Source: Candidatus Binatia bacterium (lineage in GTDB: Bacteria > Desulfobacterota > Binatia > HRBIN30). Taken from it: a DNA stretch of 39,356 nucleotides. A program made the translations under genes and the position numbers. How positions within the stretch are numbered: the first letter of the stretch is position 1; every line of letters starts with the position of its first letter. Shown here piece after piece: positions 1 through 7,294 of this stretch. The stretch spans positions 1-39,356 of the forward strand of contig JAKLJW010000041.1 of the NCBI GenBank assembly GCA_023150935.1. Reading direction: 5' to 3'. The notes beneath the pieces are model-generated. The model searched no databases. It was not told the origin of the DNA and saw only the letters and a program-made list of their open reading frames with translations.

Positions 1-243
1 TGCGGCCCATCGCATTGACGACCACGCGCGCACCAGACCCGATACCGCATCGCGTCCACGGGGTAGGGGCACGTTGCTACGTGCCCCTACCGCGGCACAC
101 CCACGTAGGGGCACGTTGCTACGTGCCCCCTGCCGACGGCACACCCACCCTGCCTTGCGGCCCATCGCATTGACGACCACGCGCGCACCAGACCCGATAC
201 CGCATCGCGTCCACGGGGTAGGGGCACGTTGCAACGTGCCCCC
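1..243. repeat. 155-bp direct repeat, two copies
   Basis: Positions 1-88 recur at 156-243 with a single visible mismatch (T77 versus A232, in a hairpin loop), giving a period of 155 bp. Each copy carries a palindrome near its end, and a third palindrome lies between them. No convincing gene lies in 1-368: the reading frames here are short, arginine/proline-rich and not recognisable. The repeat runs off the left edge, so the true copy number is unknown. Confidence 0.85.
63..242. repeat. Three copies of a GTAGGGGCACGT palindrome
   Basis: Palindromes lie at 63-90, 105-129 and 218-242. Each has a GTAGGGGCACGT arm, a 4-nt loop (TGCT, TGCT, TGCA) and the complementary arm ACGTGCCCC(TAC). The first has a perfect 12-bp stem. 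They resemble REP-type extragenic palindromes that occur in many copies per genome. No transposase is nearby, so their mobility is not shown. Confidence 0.8.
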
Positions 244-368
244 ACCCGGCGGCGGCGCCCACGTTGCAGATATCCCCCCATGCGGCCGGTCGCCTGGAAA
301 TCGTGCGCGGACGGGACCACCCGCGGCGCGAACCTCATCTGAATGGGTCTGGAGCCCCGCGCCCGGGC

Positions 369-2210
369 TCAGTCTTCCGCTTCCAGTTTGCGCTTCGGGC
401 GCTCGACTTGTTTGAGGACTTTCTTGCGCAGGCGAATCGATTGCGGCGTCACCTCGACCAACTCGTCGTCGCCGATCCACTCGATGCCCAGCTCCAGACC
501 CATCTCCCGATGCGGCGTGATGATCACGTTCTCGTCGCGCCCGGCGGCCCGGATGTTGGTGAGCTTCTTCTCGCGGCAGATGTTCACGTTGAGATCGTTC
601 TCGCGCGAGTACTCGCCGATCACCATGCCCTCGTACACCCGCGTGCCCGGGGCGATGAAGATCGCCCCCCGCTCCTGAAGGTGAAACACCGCGTACGGCG
701 TCGCCACGCCCTCGCGGTCGGAGATCATCGCGCCGTTGGTCCGCGACTGAATCGCCCCGTGCCACGGCGCCCACCCGTCGAACAGCGCGTTCACGATCCC
801 CGTGCCTCGCGTCTCGGTGAGAAAGCGCGAACGAAAGCCGATCAGCCCGCGTGACGGCACCGTAAACTCGACCCGCACCCGACCCGAGCCGGCGTGCGCC
901 ATCCTCGCCATGATCCCCTTGCGCATCGCCAGCAACTGCGACACCACCCCGACGTAGTCCTCCGGAATGTCGACCACCAGCAGCTCCACCGGCTCGTGCA
1001 CGCGGCCGTCGATCTCCCGCGTCACCACCGTCGGCTTCGACACCATCATCTCGTAGCCTTCGCGCCGCATGGTCTCGACCAGAATCGCGAGCTGCAACTC
1101 GCCCCGCCCGGTCACCCGCATGGCGTCGGGGGAATCCGTGTCCTCGATGCGCACGCTGACGTTGCGGCGCTGCTCCTGCACCAGCCGCTCGCGCAGCTTG
1201 CGCGAGGTAACGTGCGCCCCCTCGCGCCCCGACCACGGACCGGTGTTGACGCTGAAGATCATCGCGATCGTCGGCTCGTCGACGCGAATCGCGGGCAGCG
1301 GGCGCGGATCCGCGGCGTCGGCAACGGTGTCGCCGATGTGGATGTCCTCGATCCCCGCGATGGCCACGATGTCCCCACCGTGCGCCTCGGCGATCTCGAC
1401 CCGCTTGAGGCCGTGCCAGCCGTAGATCTGCGTGATCTTGACCGGCTGCCGGGCACCGCCGGCGCGGCAGAGAGCGTAGATGCCGCCCGTCTTCAAGCTG
1501 CCGTTGCGGACCCGGCCGATGGCGAGACGGCCGACGTAGTCGTTATAGTCCAGATTGTTGACCTGAAACTGCGTCGACATCGCCGGGTCGACCGGCGGAC
1601 CGGGCAGCGCATCGACAATGAGGTCGAACAGCGGCCGCAGGTCCGCCCCCGGTTCGTCGAGGGTCCGGGTCGCCGTGCCGGCACGGGCATTGGTGTAAAC
1701 GACAGGGAACTCGAGCTGTCCCTCGGTGGCGTCGAGATCGATGAACAAACCGTACACCTCGTCGAGCACCTCGGCGATGCGCGCGTCGGGCCGGTCGATC
1801 TTGTTGATACACACCACCGGCGGCAGGCCCGCCTCTAGCGCCTTTTTGAGCACGAACCGGGTCTGCGGCAGCGGCCCCTCTGAAGCGTCGACGAGCAGCA
1901 TCACGCCGTCGACCATCGCCAGCGTGCGCTCGACCTCGCCACCGAAGTCGGCATGGCCGGGGGTATCGACGATGTTGATGCGCACGCCGCGGTACTCGAC
2001 CGCCGTGTTCTTGGCAAGGATGGTGATGCCGCGCTCGCGCTCGAGGGCGAACGAGTCCATCACCCGCTCCGCCACCTGTTCGTTGGCGCGAAAGATGCCG
2101 CTCTGGTGCAGCATGGCATCGACGAGAGTGGTCTTACCGTGATCGACGTGGGCGATGATGGCGATGTTGCGCACGTCGGCCCGGCGCGGCGGCATGGTCG
2201 CGGTGTTCAT
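369..2210 (-). CDS. typA: Translational GTPase TypA/BipA
   Basis: TypA/BipA is a ribosome-binding GTPase of the EF-G class, involved in 50S assembly and stress adaptation. The 613-residue product has the G motifs in order: AHVDHGKTT (about residues 20-28), RGITI (60-64), DTPGH (82-86) and NKID (136-139). These are followed by EF-Tu domain 2-like, EF-G C and TypA C-terminal regions ending in a basic tail. The length fits the family (about 600). The frame stays open upstream to 2321, but that extension is unlike TypA and overlaps repeats. I chose the ATG at 2210, just before the conserved start; an ATG at 2195 is also possible. Neither has a clear Shine-Dalgarno sequence. Confidence 0.96.
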   Translation of the reverse strand: MNTATMPPRRADVRNIAIIAHVDHGKTTLVDAMLHQSGIFRANEQVAERVMDSFALERERGITILAKNTAVEYRGVRINIVDTPGHADFGGEVERTLAMVDGVMLLVDASEGPLPQTRFVLKKALEAGLPPVVCINKIDRPDARIAEVLDEVYGLFIDLDATEGQLEFPVVYTNARAGTATRTLDEPGADLRPLFDLIVDALPGPPVDPAMSTQFQVNNLDYNDYVGRLAIGRVRNGSLKTGGIYALCRAGGARQPVKITQIYGWHGLKRVEIAEAHGGDIVAIAGIEDIHIGDTVADAADPRPLPAIRVDEPTIAMIFSVNTGPWSGREGAHVTSRKLRERLVQEQRRNVSVRIEDTDSPDAMRVTGRGELQLAILVETMRREGYEMMVSKPTVVTREIDGRVHEPVELLVVDIPEDYVGVVSQLLAMRKGIMARMAHAGSGRVRVEFTVPSRGLIGFRSRFLTETRGTGIVNALFDGWAPWHGAIQSRTNGAMISDREGVATPYAVFHLQERGAIFIAPGTRVYEGMVIGEYSRENDLNVNICREKKLTNIRAAGRDENVIITPHREMGLELGIEWIGDDELVEVTPQSIRLRKKVLKQVERPKRKLEAED

Positions 2211-2279
2211 CGAACCAGTCCGCTTAGCAGCGGGACCGGCGTGTCGCCACCGTAGGGGTAGGCCTCGTGCCTGCGGTAC

Positions 2280-2315
2280 GGGCAGGTCTCGTGCCTGCCC
2301 CTGCAGACAGGGGCA
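2280..2315. repeat. Overlapping hairpins upstream of typA
   Basis: Two overlapping perfect stems lie here. GGGCAGG (2280-2286) pairs with CCTGCCC (2294-2300). TGCCCCTG (2296-2303) pairs with CAGGGGCA (2308-2315). Because they share bases, they could be alternative folds. They lie between the stop of the esterase gene and the typA start, so they could act as a repeat, a terminator or an attenuator. No T-run follows on either strand. Confidence 0.5.
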
Positions 2316-2323
2316 AACCACCA

Positions 2324-2456
2324 GGAGCCTGTCGGAGGAAGGCCCGCTGGTGCTTCGACAAGCTCAGCACGAGCGGGCTCTGCCTTGATTTCACAGCATT
2401 TTCCGCTCGCCCTGAGCCCGTCGAAGGGCGAGGGGCCACCTTCTCCGACAGGCTCC
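2324..2456. repeat. REP-doublet/MITE-like inverted repeat
   Basis: Long terminal arms (GGAGCCTGTCGGAG.. at 2324-2342 and its complement at 2439-2456) enclose two smaller hairpins. The left one is built on GTGCT/AGCAC around TTCGACAAGCTCAG. The right one is built on CGCCCT/AGGGCG around the inverted version. Two REP-like units in opposite orientation inside a larger palindrome match the REP doublet (REPIN) layout. It sits in the gap between the esterase and typA and codes for nothing visible. Confidence 0.7.
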
Positions 2457-2489
2457 CAGGGTCGCCCTTACCGTGCCGAACGTGGGAGG

Positions 2490-4712
2490 TCACTCCACCG
2501 GCGCCGTGGCAGGCCCCAGTGCGGCGGCACCGCCCGCCGGCTCGGACAGCGGATCGACGATCGTCGGCACACCGTCGCGGACCATGCTGGTGAAGAACTC
2601 GACGCGTTGCCGTCTGGCCTCCGCAGCTACCTGTGCGCAGTAGTGCCCCTCGGTCGACGTCGGCGGGTTAAGTACCGCACATCCCGGCGTCGGCGCGATA
2701 CCGGCGACACCCACCGGCACGTACTGGTAGAACGCCGCCGTCCGCTGCGGGCCGAGGTTGCCGCGCAACGGCCCGTCCACCACTTCCAGAAACGGCACCG
2801 CCCGCTGCACCGGGCTCAGGTGCGGCAGCCCGAGCGCGAACGCCAGCGACTCCGTGGCGTTGTTCGGCACCAGCGAGTCCTCGAGTCCCTCGATGAGCAG
2901 AATGCTGGCCTTGGACAGAGTGCCTTCGATCGCGAGCGGCTCGGCATACAGAAAGCGCGCGTGGTTGTGCGGGTCCTGCCGGTCGAACACGCTCTGGAAC
3001 ATCCCCATCGCCGCCCACAGGTCGGCCGCGTCAAGCCTCGGATACAGCGGGCCGAGCACGGTCAGGAAGGTGTCTGCCTCCTGGTGCAATAGAACCTCTG
3101 CCAGCCGTTCGCCGCCAACCACCAGCGCGGCGGCGGACACCTCCGGGGCATAGGGCAGGAAACCCGGGGCATGGTTGGCGCCCTCACTGATGCCGACGTA
3201 ACCCAGGGCCTTCTGCGTATCCAGCTCGGGCACACCGTCGGGGTGCCCCAGCGGCAGGAGGTCGAGAGTGTTCATCGCCCGCAGGGCCTGGACGAAGGCG
3301 ATTTGTTCCGCGTTCGCCTGCAACCAGTAGTCAGGCAGCTCTTTGTGTTCGATCAGGGCGAAGAACACCGCAGCCACCTGCGCGAGTTGCTTTTCGTCGC
3401 GGGTGGGAAGACCGACACCAACTTCGCGGTTCAGGTTGTCGGTGAAGCCGCCGACCGCGAATCCGGCACGTGCGAGCGAGCCAGCAGCCTCGCGCGGCAC
3501 CTCGCCCTCGGCACTGCCCGGACTGCCGTGCTGATACATGACAATCGGCACCGGCCCGTTCAACGCCGCACGGGGAAGCGCCAGCACGAACGGCACCGCC
3601 TGCGTGCGCACACGCACCGGCAACCCGGTCCCGGTATCGCGTCTGAAGAACAGACCGTCGCGGAAATCGGGAGCCTCGAACGTGCCGTAGACCACCGCGG
3701 CGACAGCGGACTGGGACGGCAAACCGGGTTCGATCCGGTCGATGCTCACGGCGGGCATCCCGGCCGCGCGAATTTCCGCCCGCATGGCAAGCATGTCGGC
3801 CGGCAGGTCGTCGGTCGTGCGCACGGTAACCCGCAACACCAACGCAACGTCCGCCGCCGCGATCGCCGGCGTCACGCCCGACGACAGCATGTCGAGTACC
3901 CCGGCAGCAAGAGCCCGCACCCGCCCGGTCACCGCCGACTCTCCCGGCACGGCACCAGCGAGCGCCGCCGCCATGAACGGCGACGGGGCAAACGCCCTCC
4001 CGTCGCGCGATCGTACCCCGCGCGTCATCACGAGCCCGTAGCGCCCCCCCGGCCGCAACGGTATCGACGGAAATATCAGCAGGGTGTGAGCGCGCAGCCC
4101 GGACGGAGTGGTGTCGTCGCGAACCTTCAACTGAAACGGCACGCGTTGCGCAAAGGTCGGACTGTCCGCATCGACATCGAAGAGACCGACCGCGGCACTC
4201 GCATCGAGCGACTCCGCCGCCGTGCGCGGCAAGGTCGCGGGGTCGGGCGCTGCCGACAGGGCGACGACGAAGTGGCCGATGGGACTGAACCCGTCGAGGC
4301 GGTTCATGTCGCGTAAGAAAGCACGAAAGACCCCCCGCGTTTCCTGCGGCAGTTCGAGACGAACACCCGTTGCACTGCTGCTGTCGTCTCGCGTCCACAC
4401 GTCATCGGGGAAAGGGACGAAGCGGGCGATAGCGCTGCGGTCGTAGATCGCCACCGGCTCGTCGATCGGACAGCCGTGCAGCAACGCGGCGACGGCCTGC
4501 ATGATCTCGTCGACCGTCACCCCATCGTGCCCGTCGGCGTCGGCAGCCGGACAGGCGCCGGCGGCGGCCGCGAGCGCGTCGGCCGTGGCCGTCACGATCT
4601 CCTCGACGGTGACGGTACCGCCGCCATCGCAGTCGCCGACGCACACGCCGGCGGCGGGCTGCGCCAGAGCCAACAGCAATATCGCGACGATGGTTCCCGG
4701 CCTTCGGGTCAT
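2490..4712 (-). CDS. Secreted alpha/beta-hydrolase (esterase/lipase-like) with dockerin-like N-terminus
   Basis: A 740-residue exported protein. Residues 1-22 form a signal peptide (basic start, LLLALAQPAAG). Two calcium-loop-like segments follow: CVGDCDGGGTVTVEE (24-38) and a second ending in LLHGC. They resemble dockerin/EF-hand repeats. The C-terminal half is an alpha/beta-hydrolase: MYQHGSPG oxyanion region, nucleophile elbow G-I-S-E-G (Ser509), acid in EGLEDSLVP (Asp612) and His690 in EGHYC. This order fits large bacterial lipases and esterases. The start at 4712 is set by a GGGGAGG ribosome-binding site a few bases upstream; the frame is open further but without signal-peptide character. 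The substrate cannot be told. It probably acts in the periplasm or outside the cell. Confidence 0.8.
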   Translation of the reverse strand: MTRRPGTIVAILLLALAQPAAGVCVGDCDGGGTVTVEEIVTATADALAAAAGACPAADADGHDGVTVDEIMQAVAALLHGCPIDEPVAIYDRSAIARFVPFPDDVWTRDDSSSATGVRLELPQETRGVFRAFLRDMNRLDGFSPIGHFVVALSAAPDPATLPRTAAESLDASAAVGLFDVDADSPTFAQRVPFQLKVRDDTTPSGLRAHTLLIFPSIPLRPGGRYGLVMTRGVRSRDGRAFAPSPFMAAALAGAVPGESAVTGRVRALAAGVLDMLSSGVTPAIAAADVALVLRVTVRTTDDLPADMLAMRAEIRAAGMPAVSIDRIEPGLPSQSAVAAVVYGTFEAPDFRDGLFFRRDTGTGLPVRVRTQAVPFVLALPRAALNGPVPIVMYQHGSPGSAEGEVPREAAGSLARAGFAVGGFTDNLNREVGVGLPTRDEKQLAQVAAVFFALIEHKELPDYWLQANAEQIAFVQALRAMNTLDLLPLGHPDGVPELDTQKALGYVGISEGANHAPGFLPYAPEVSAAALVVGGERLAEVLLHQEADTFLTVLGPLYPRLDAADLWAAMGMFQSVFDRQDPHNHARFLYAEPLAIEGTLSKASILLIEGLEDSLVPNNATESLAFALGLPHLSPVQRAVPFLEVVDGPLRGNLGPQRTAAFYQYVPVGVAGIAPTPGCAVLNPPTSTEGHYCAQVAAEARRQRVEFFTSMVRDGVPTIVDPLSEPAGGAAALGPATAPVE

Positions 4713-4811
4713 GACTCGCCTCCCCTGCGATCGCGGACCGCCGTCGGGCACCGACTCATACGAGTTCTATAGGAACCCCGGTCACGGATAATCAACGCGA
4801 ATCTGGCCCCT

Positions 4812-5618
4812 TCAACTTGCGCCACCGCGAGCGAGCCGCAGCGTCACCGCCAATCCGTGATGATCGGAATAGGGCGCGTCGGGCCCCTCGTTCACAATGC
4901 GTTCCGCCGCCGGTGCCGTCACCTGCCATGCGGGATGCCGCCGAGTCAGCACGTAGTCGAGCCAGCCGGCGTCCGATCCGTCTCCCTCCAGACACGTCCC
5001 ACATCCATCGCGCGCGCGCAGCTCGGCGGTCAGATCCACCCACGCGGCGCGGATGTGCCTGTACTCGCGGTCTCCGGGACGGGTATTGAGGTCGCCAGCC
5101 ACCACCACCGCGGCATGCTCCGCGATGCCGGTGACGATCGACTGCAACTCGAGTAGTTGCCGGCCGCGGACGTGTCCGTGATGGTTCCACGGGTAGCTGG
5201 CTTGCAGGTGCGTGTTCAGAACGACGACGCGTTCGCCGGCAACGTCGAAATCAATGCGCTGCAAGCCTTTGCGCCCGATACCGTCGCCTTCCCAGACCCG
5301 CCATCGCGCGGCCGCGAATCGATAAGGACGAAACGACGAGTCGCAGGTGCGCCACATCCCTTCGCGCCGCACGCAGGCGAGCAGTCCTCCGGGGCGGCCG
5401 AGCCAACCCTGCGGGCGCACGTCGATGGCAACGTATGCACCCGCCAGCCGCTCGACGAGGCGGCTGCGATCCGGATCGAGCCAGACCTCCTGCAGGAGCA
5501 CCAGGTCGGGATCGCGCCGCAGAACCTCGTCGGCGACGCGATCCAGTCGCTGTGGCCGATCCCGGGTCCCCGGCACGCCGTGGACGTTCCACGACAGCAG
5601 ACGCAACTCGACGGCCAT
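4812..5618 (-). CDS. Endonuclease/exonuclease/phosphatase (EEP) family protein
   Basis: A 268-residue hydrolase of the DNase I/sphingomyelinase fold. The visible family motifs are LSWNVHG near the N-terminus (metal and phosphate site), LLQEVW (catalytic Glu), GDLNTRPGD in the middle, LDYVL, and SDHHGL near the C-terminus (catalytic His). There is no signal peptide, so a cytoplasmic site is likely. The substrate may be nucleic acid, a phosphoinositide-like lipid or another phosphodiester; the sequence does not decide. The start lies 11 bp after the stop of the upstream methyltransferase gene, so the two are probably co-transcribed. Confidence 0.85.
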   Translation of the reverse strand: MAVELRLLSWNVHGVPGTRDRPQRLDRVADEVLRRDPDLVLLQEVWLDPDRSRLVERLAGAYVAIDVRPQGWLGRPGGLLACVRREGMWRTCDSSFRPYRFAAARWRVWEGDGIGRKGLQRIDFDVAGERVVVLNTHLQASYPWNHHGHVRGRQLLELQSIVTGIAEHAAVVVAGDLNTRPGDREYRHIRAAWVDLTAELRARDGCGTCLEGDGSDAGWLDYVLTRRHPAWQVTAPAAERIVNEGPDAPYSDHHGLAVTLRLARGGAS

Positions 5619-5629
5619 CGAACTTGCGA

Positions 5630-6499
5630 TCAGGCCGGCCGTCGCGCGGTGACGATGCGCGCCGCCGACGGCATACGAACTCCGGCCGGCGTCATGTACG
5701 GCTCCAGCGCAGCCTTAATCGCTTCCAGCACCCGCGGTCGAACGGCGGGATCGGCCTCCCGCAAAGCAGCCGCCGCCGGGCCCATTTCCATCATCAACTC
5801 CGCCGCGGCAAGGACCCCGGCATCGCCGGCTATCGCCAGGTCGTGGTCGACGTCGACCAGATCGAGGTCGACGAAGCCGGCCGCGGGGAGGAAGCTGCTT
5901 ATGTAATCCGCTTCGGCAAAGGCGAACGGCCCGGGCGAGCGCGGGGGCGGCGGGGGCGGCAACTCCACGTGCTGCGCCGCCGCCATGAGCGGTACGAACA
6001 TCCACGGATTGTCCTGCAACGGTCGCCAACAGACGAACGCCAGGCGGCCGCCCGGCAGCAGCGCGCCGCGGAGATTGCGAAACGCCGCCTCCGGATCGTT
6101 GAAGAACATGACCCCGAAGCGGGAGAACAGCAGGTCGAAGGCGGCGCCGTCGAACGGATAGGTCTGGGCGTCGGCGTTCTCGAAGCGCACGTTGTGGATC
6201 GCCGCCACCTCGGCCGCCGATTGCGCCCGGCCCAGCATGACCGAGGAAACATCGATGCCGACGACCTCGCCGTTGGGTCCCACCCGCCGCGCCATTTCGA
6301 GGCTGGTCGCACCGCACCCGCACCCGATATCGAGCACGCGCTGATCGCGCCCGATTCCGGCTCGATCCATCGTCAGATGGCCCAGCGGAGTGATCTGCGC
6401 GTCGATCATCTCGTGCAGCGCCACCCACTTCGGCCCGTAGACCTCGTTCCAACACGTAATCTGCTCGGCGTTCGGACCGACGGCATCTATATGGCGCAT
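5630..6499 (-). CDS. Class I SAM-dependent methyltransferase
   Basis: A 289-residue methyltransferase of the UbiE/COQ5-like superfamily. The SAM-binding glycine motif VLDIGCGCG lies at about residues 55-63, then GIDVSSVML (acidic end of strand 2), FENADAQTYPF and LFSRFGVMFF (motif IV region). The ATG at 6499 is preceded by GGGAGG with a 7-base spacer, which decides the start. The frame continues upstream for over 120 codons, but that part is arginine-rich and unlike the family. It is first in a two-gene unit with the EEP hydrolase. The acceptor substrate is unknown. Confidence 0.85.
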   Translation of the reverse strand: MRHIDAVGPNAEQITCWNEVYGPKWVALHEMIDAQITPLGHLTMDRAGIGRDQRVLDIGCGCGATSLEMARRVGPNGEVVGIDVSSVMLGRAQSAAEVAAIHNVRFENADAQTYPFDGAAFDLLFSRFGVMFFNDPEAAFRNLRGALLPGGRLAFVCWRPLQDNPWMFVPLMAAAQHVELPPPPPPRSPGPFAFAEADYISSFLPAAGFVDLDLVDVDHDLAIAGDAGVLAAAELMMEMGPAAAALREADPAVRPRVLEAIKAALEPYMTPAGVRMPSAARIVTARRPA

Positions 6500-6681
6500 G
6501 GCATAACCTCCCGAGTTTGTGCTCGTTGCTAGTCGCACGGCGAAGCCGGCGCAAGCGCGACGGGCGCGCATTACGTACTTGCCGTGCCTCGTTCGCCGGC
6601 TCCTCCCCCTTCTCCGCGGCGAAATCGTCTTCCGATCGCAGTCGGCTTCCCTGTGCCGTGCGCCCGTGGTAGCGGCGGCCT

Positions 6682-7203
6682 GTGCGACACGTCTGGTACT
6701 TCGCCTACGGTTCCAACATGCAGAGCGCGACCCTGCGCGGCCGGCGCGGTGTTGAGTATCGGCGGGCGATTGCCGCGCGGCTGAGCGGCTGGCAGTTGGT
6801 TTTCGACAAGCCCGGTCTGGCGGGGACCGGTGAGGCGTACGCCACCATCGTCCCCGCCGCCCGGGCAACCACGTACGGCGTGCTCTTCCAGGTCACCCCG
6901 GAGGACATGACGCACATCGACCTCACCGAGGGGGTACTGATCGGCGCCTACCGGCGGGTCGAGGTCATCGCGACCGCCTTGCACACGCGCACGCGGCGCG
7001 CGGCGTTCACGCTGGCGTCCGACCGGCGCCATCCCACCGCACGGCCGACCACCCGCTACATGAACCTGGTTATCGAAGGTGCGGTCGAGCACGGCCTGCC
7101 GGCACGGCACGTAGACTTCTTGCGCACGGTACCGACCCGGGAGGAAAGCCCGGCAGCGGCCCTCCTGCGCCCCTTCGTGGATCGGTTCATGAAGAAGCGA
7201 TAG
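6682..7203 (+). CDS. Gamma-glutamylcyclotransferase-like protein (GGCT/AIG2 fold)
   Basis: A 173-residue protein starting at GTG. It opens with the beta-strand and substrate loop typical of the family, WYFAYGSNM (residues 5-13). It has the conserved acidic position in DLTEGV (Glu83), which aligns with the catalytic glutamate of GGCT enzymes, followed by Y-R-R as in the family. Members release 5-oxoproline from gamma-glutamyl compounds or act on related amine adducts; the exact substrate is not evident. It is divergent from the methyltransferase gene at 5630-6499, with about 180 bp between them, and lies 91 bp before the DUF2298 cluster. Confidence 0.8.
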   Translation: MRHVWYFAYGSNMQSATLRGRRGVEYRRAIAARLSGWQLVFDKPGLAGTGEAYATIVPAARATTYGVLFQVTPEDMTHIDLTEGVLIGAYRRVEVIATALHTRTRRAAFTLASDRRHPTARPTTRYMNLVIEGAVEHGLPARHVDFLRTVPTREESPAAALLRPFVDRFMKKR

Positions 7204-7294
7204 GCCCTCCGGTCCGTGGCGACCGCCGGCCGTTCGCCGGCCGCCGCTCGTCGCTCGTTGCATTCCCCCGCTCATCCGGGCAAAACCCCGGCCG

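Noticed and set aside
1..250. Possible CRISPR array
   Set aside because: There are only two copies of a long unit and the short palindromes are irregularly spaced; no cas gene is present.
264..854. A long plus-strand frame opposite typA
   Set aside because: It is the antisense shadow of the TypA gene; its product is rich in Arg, His and Pro and has no family features.
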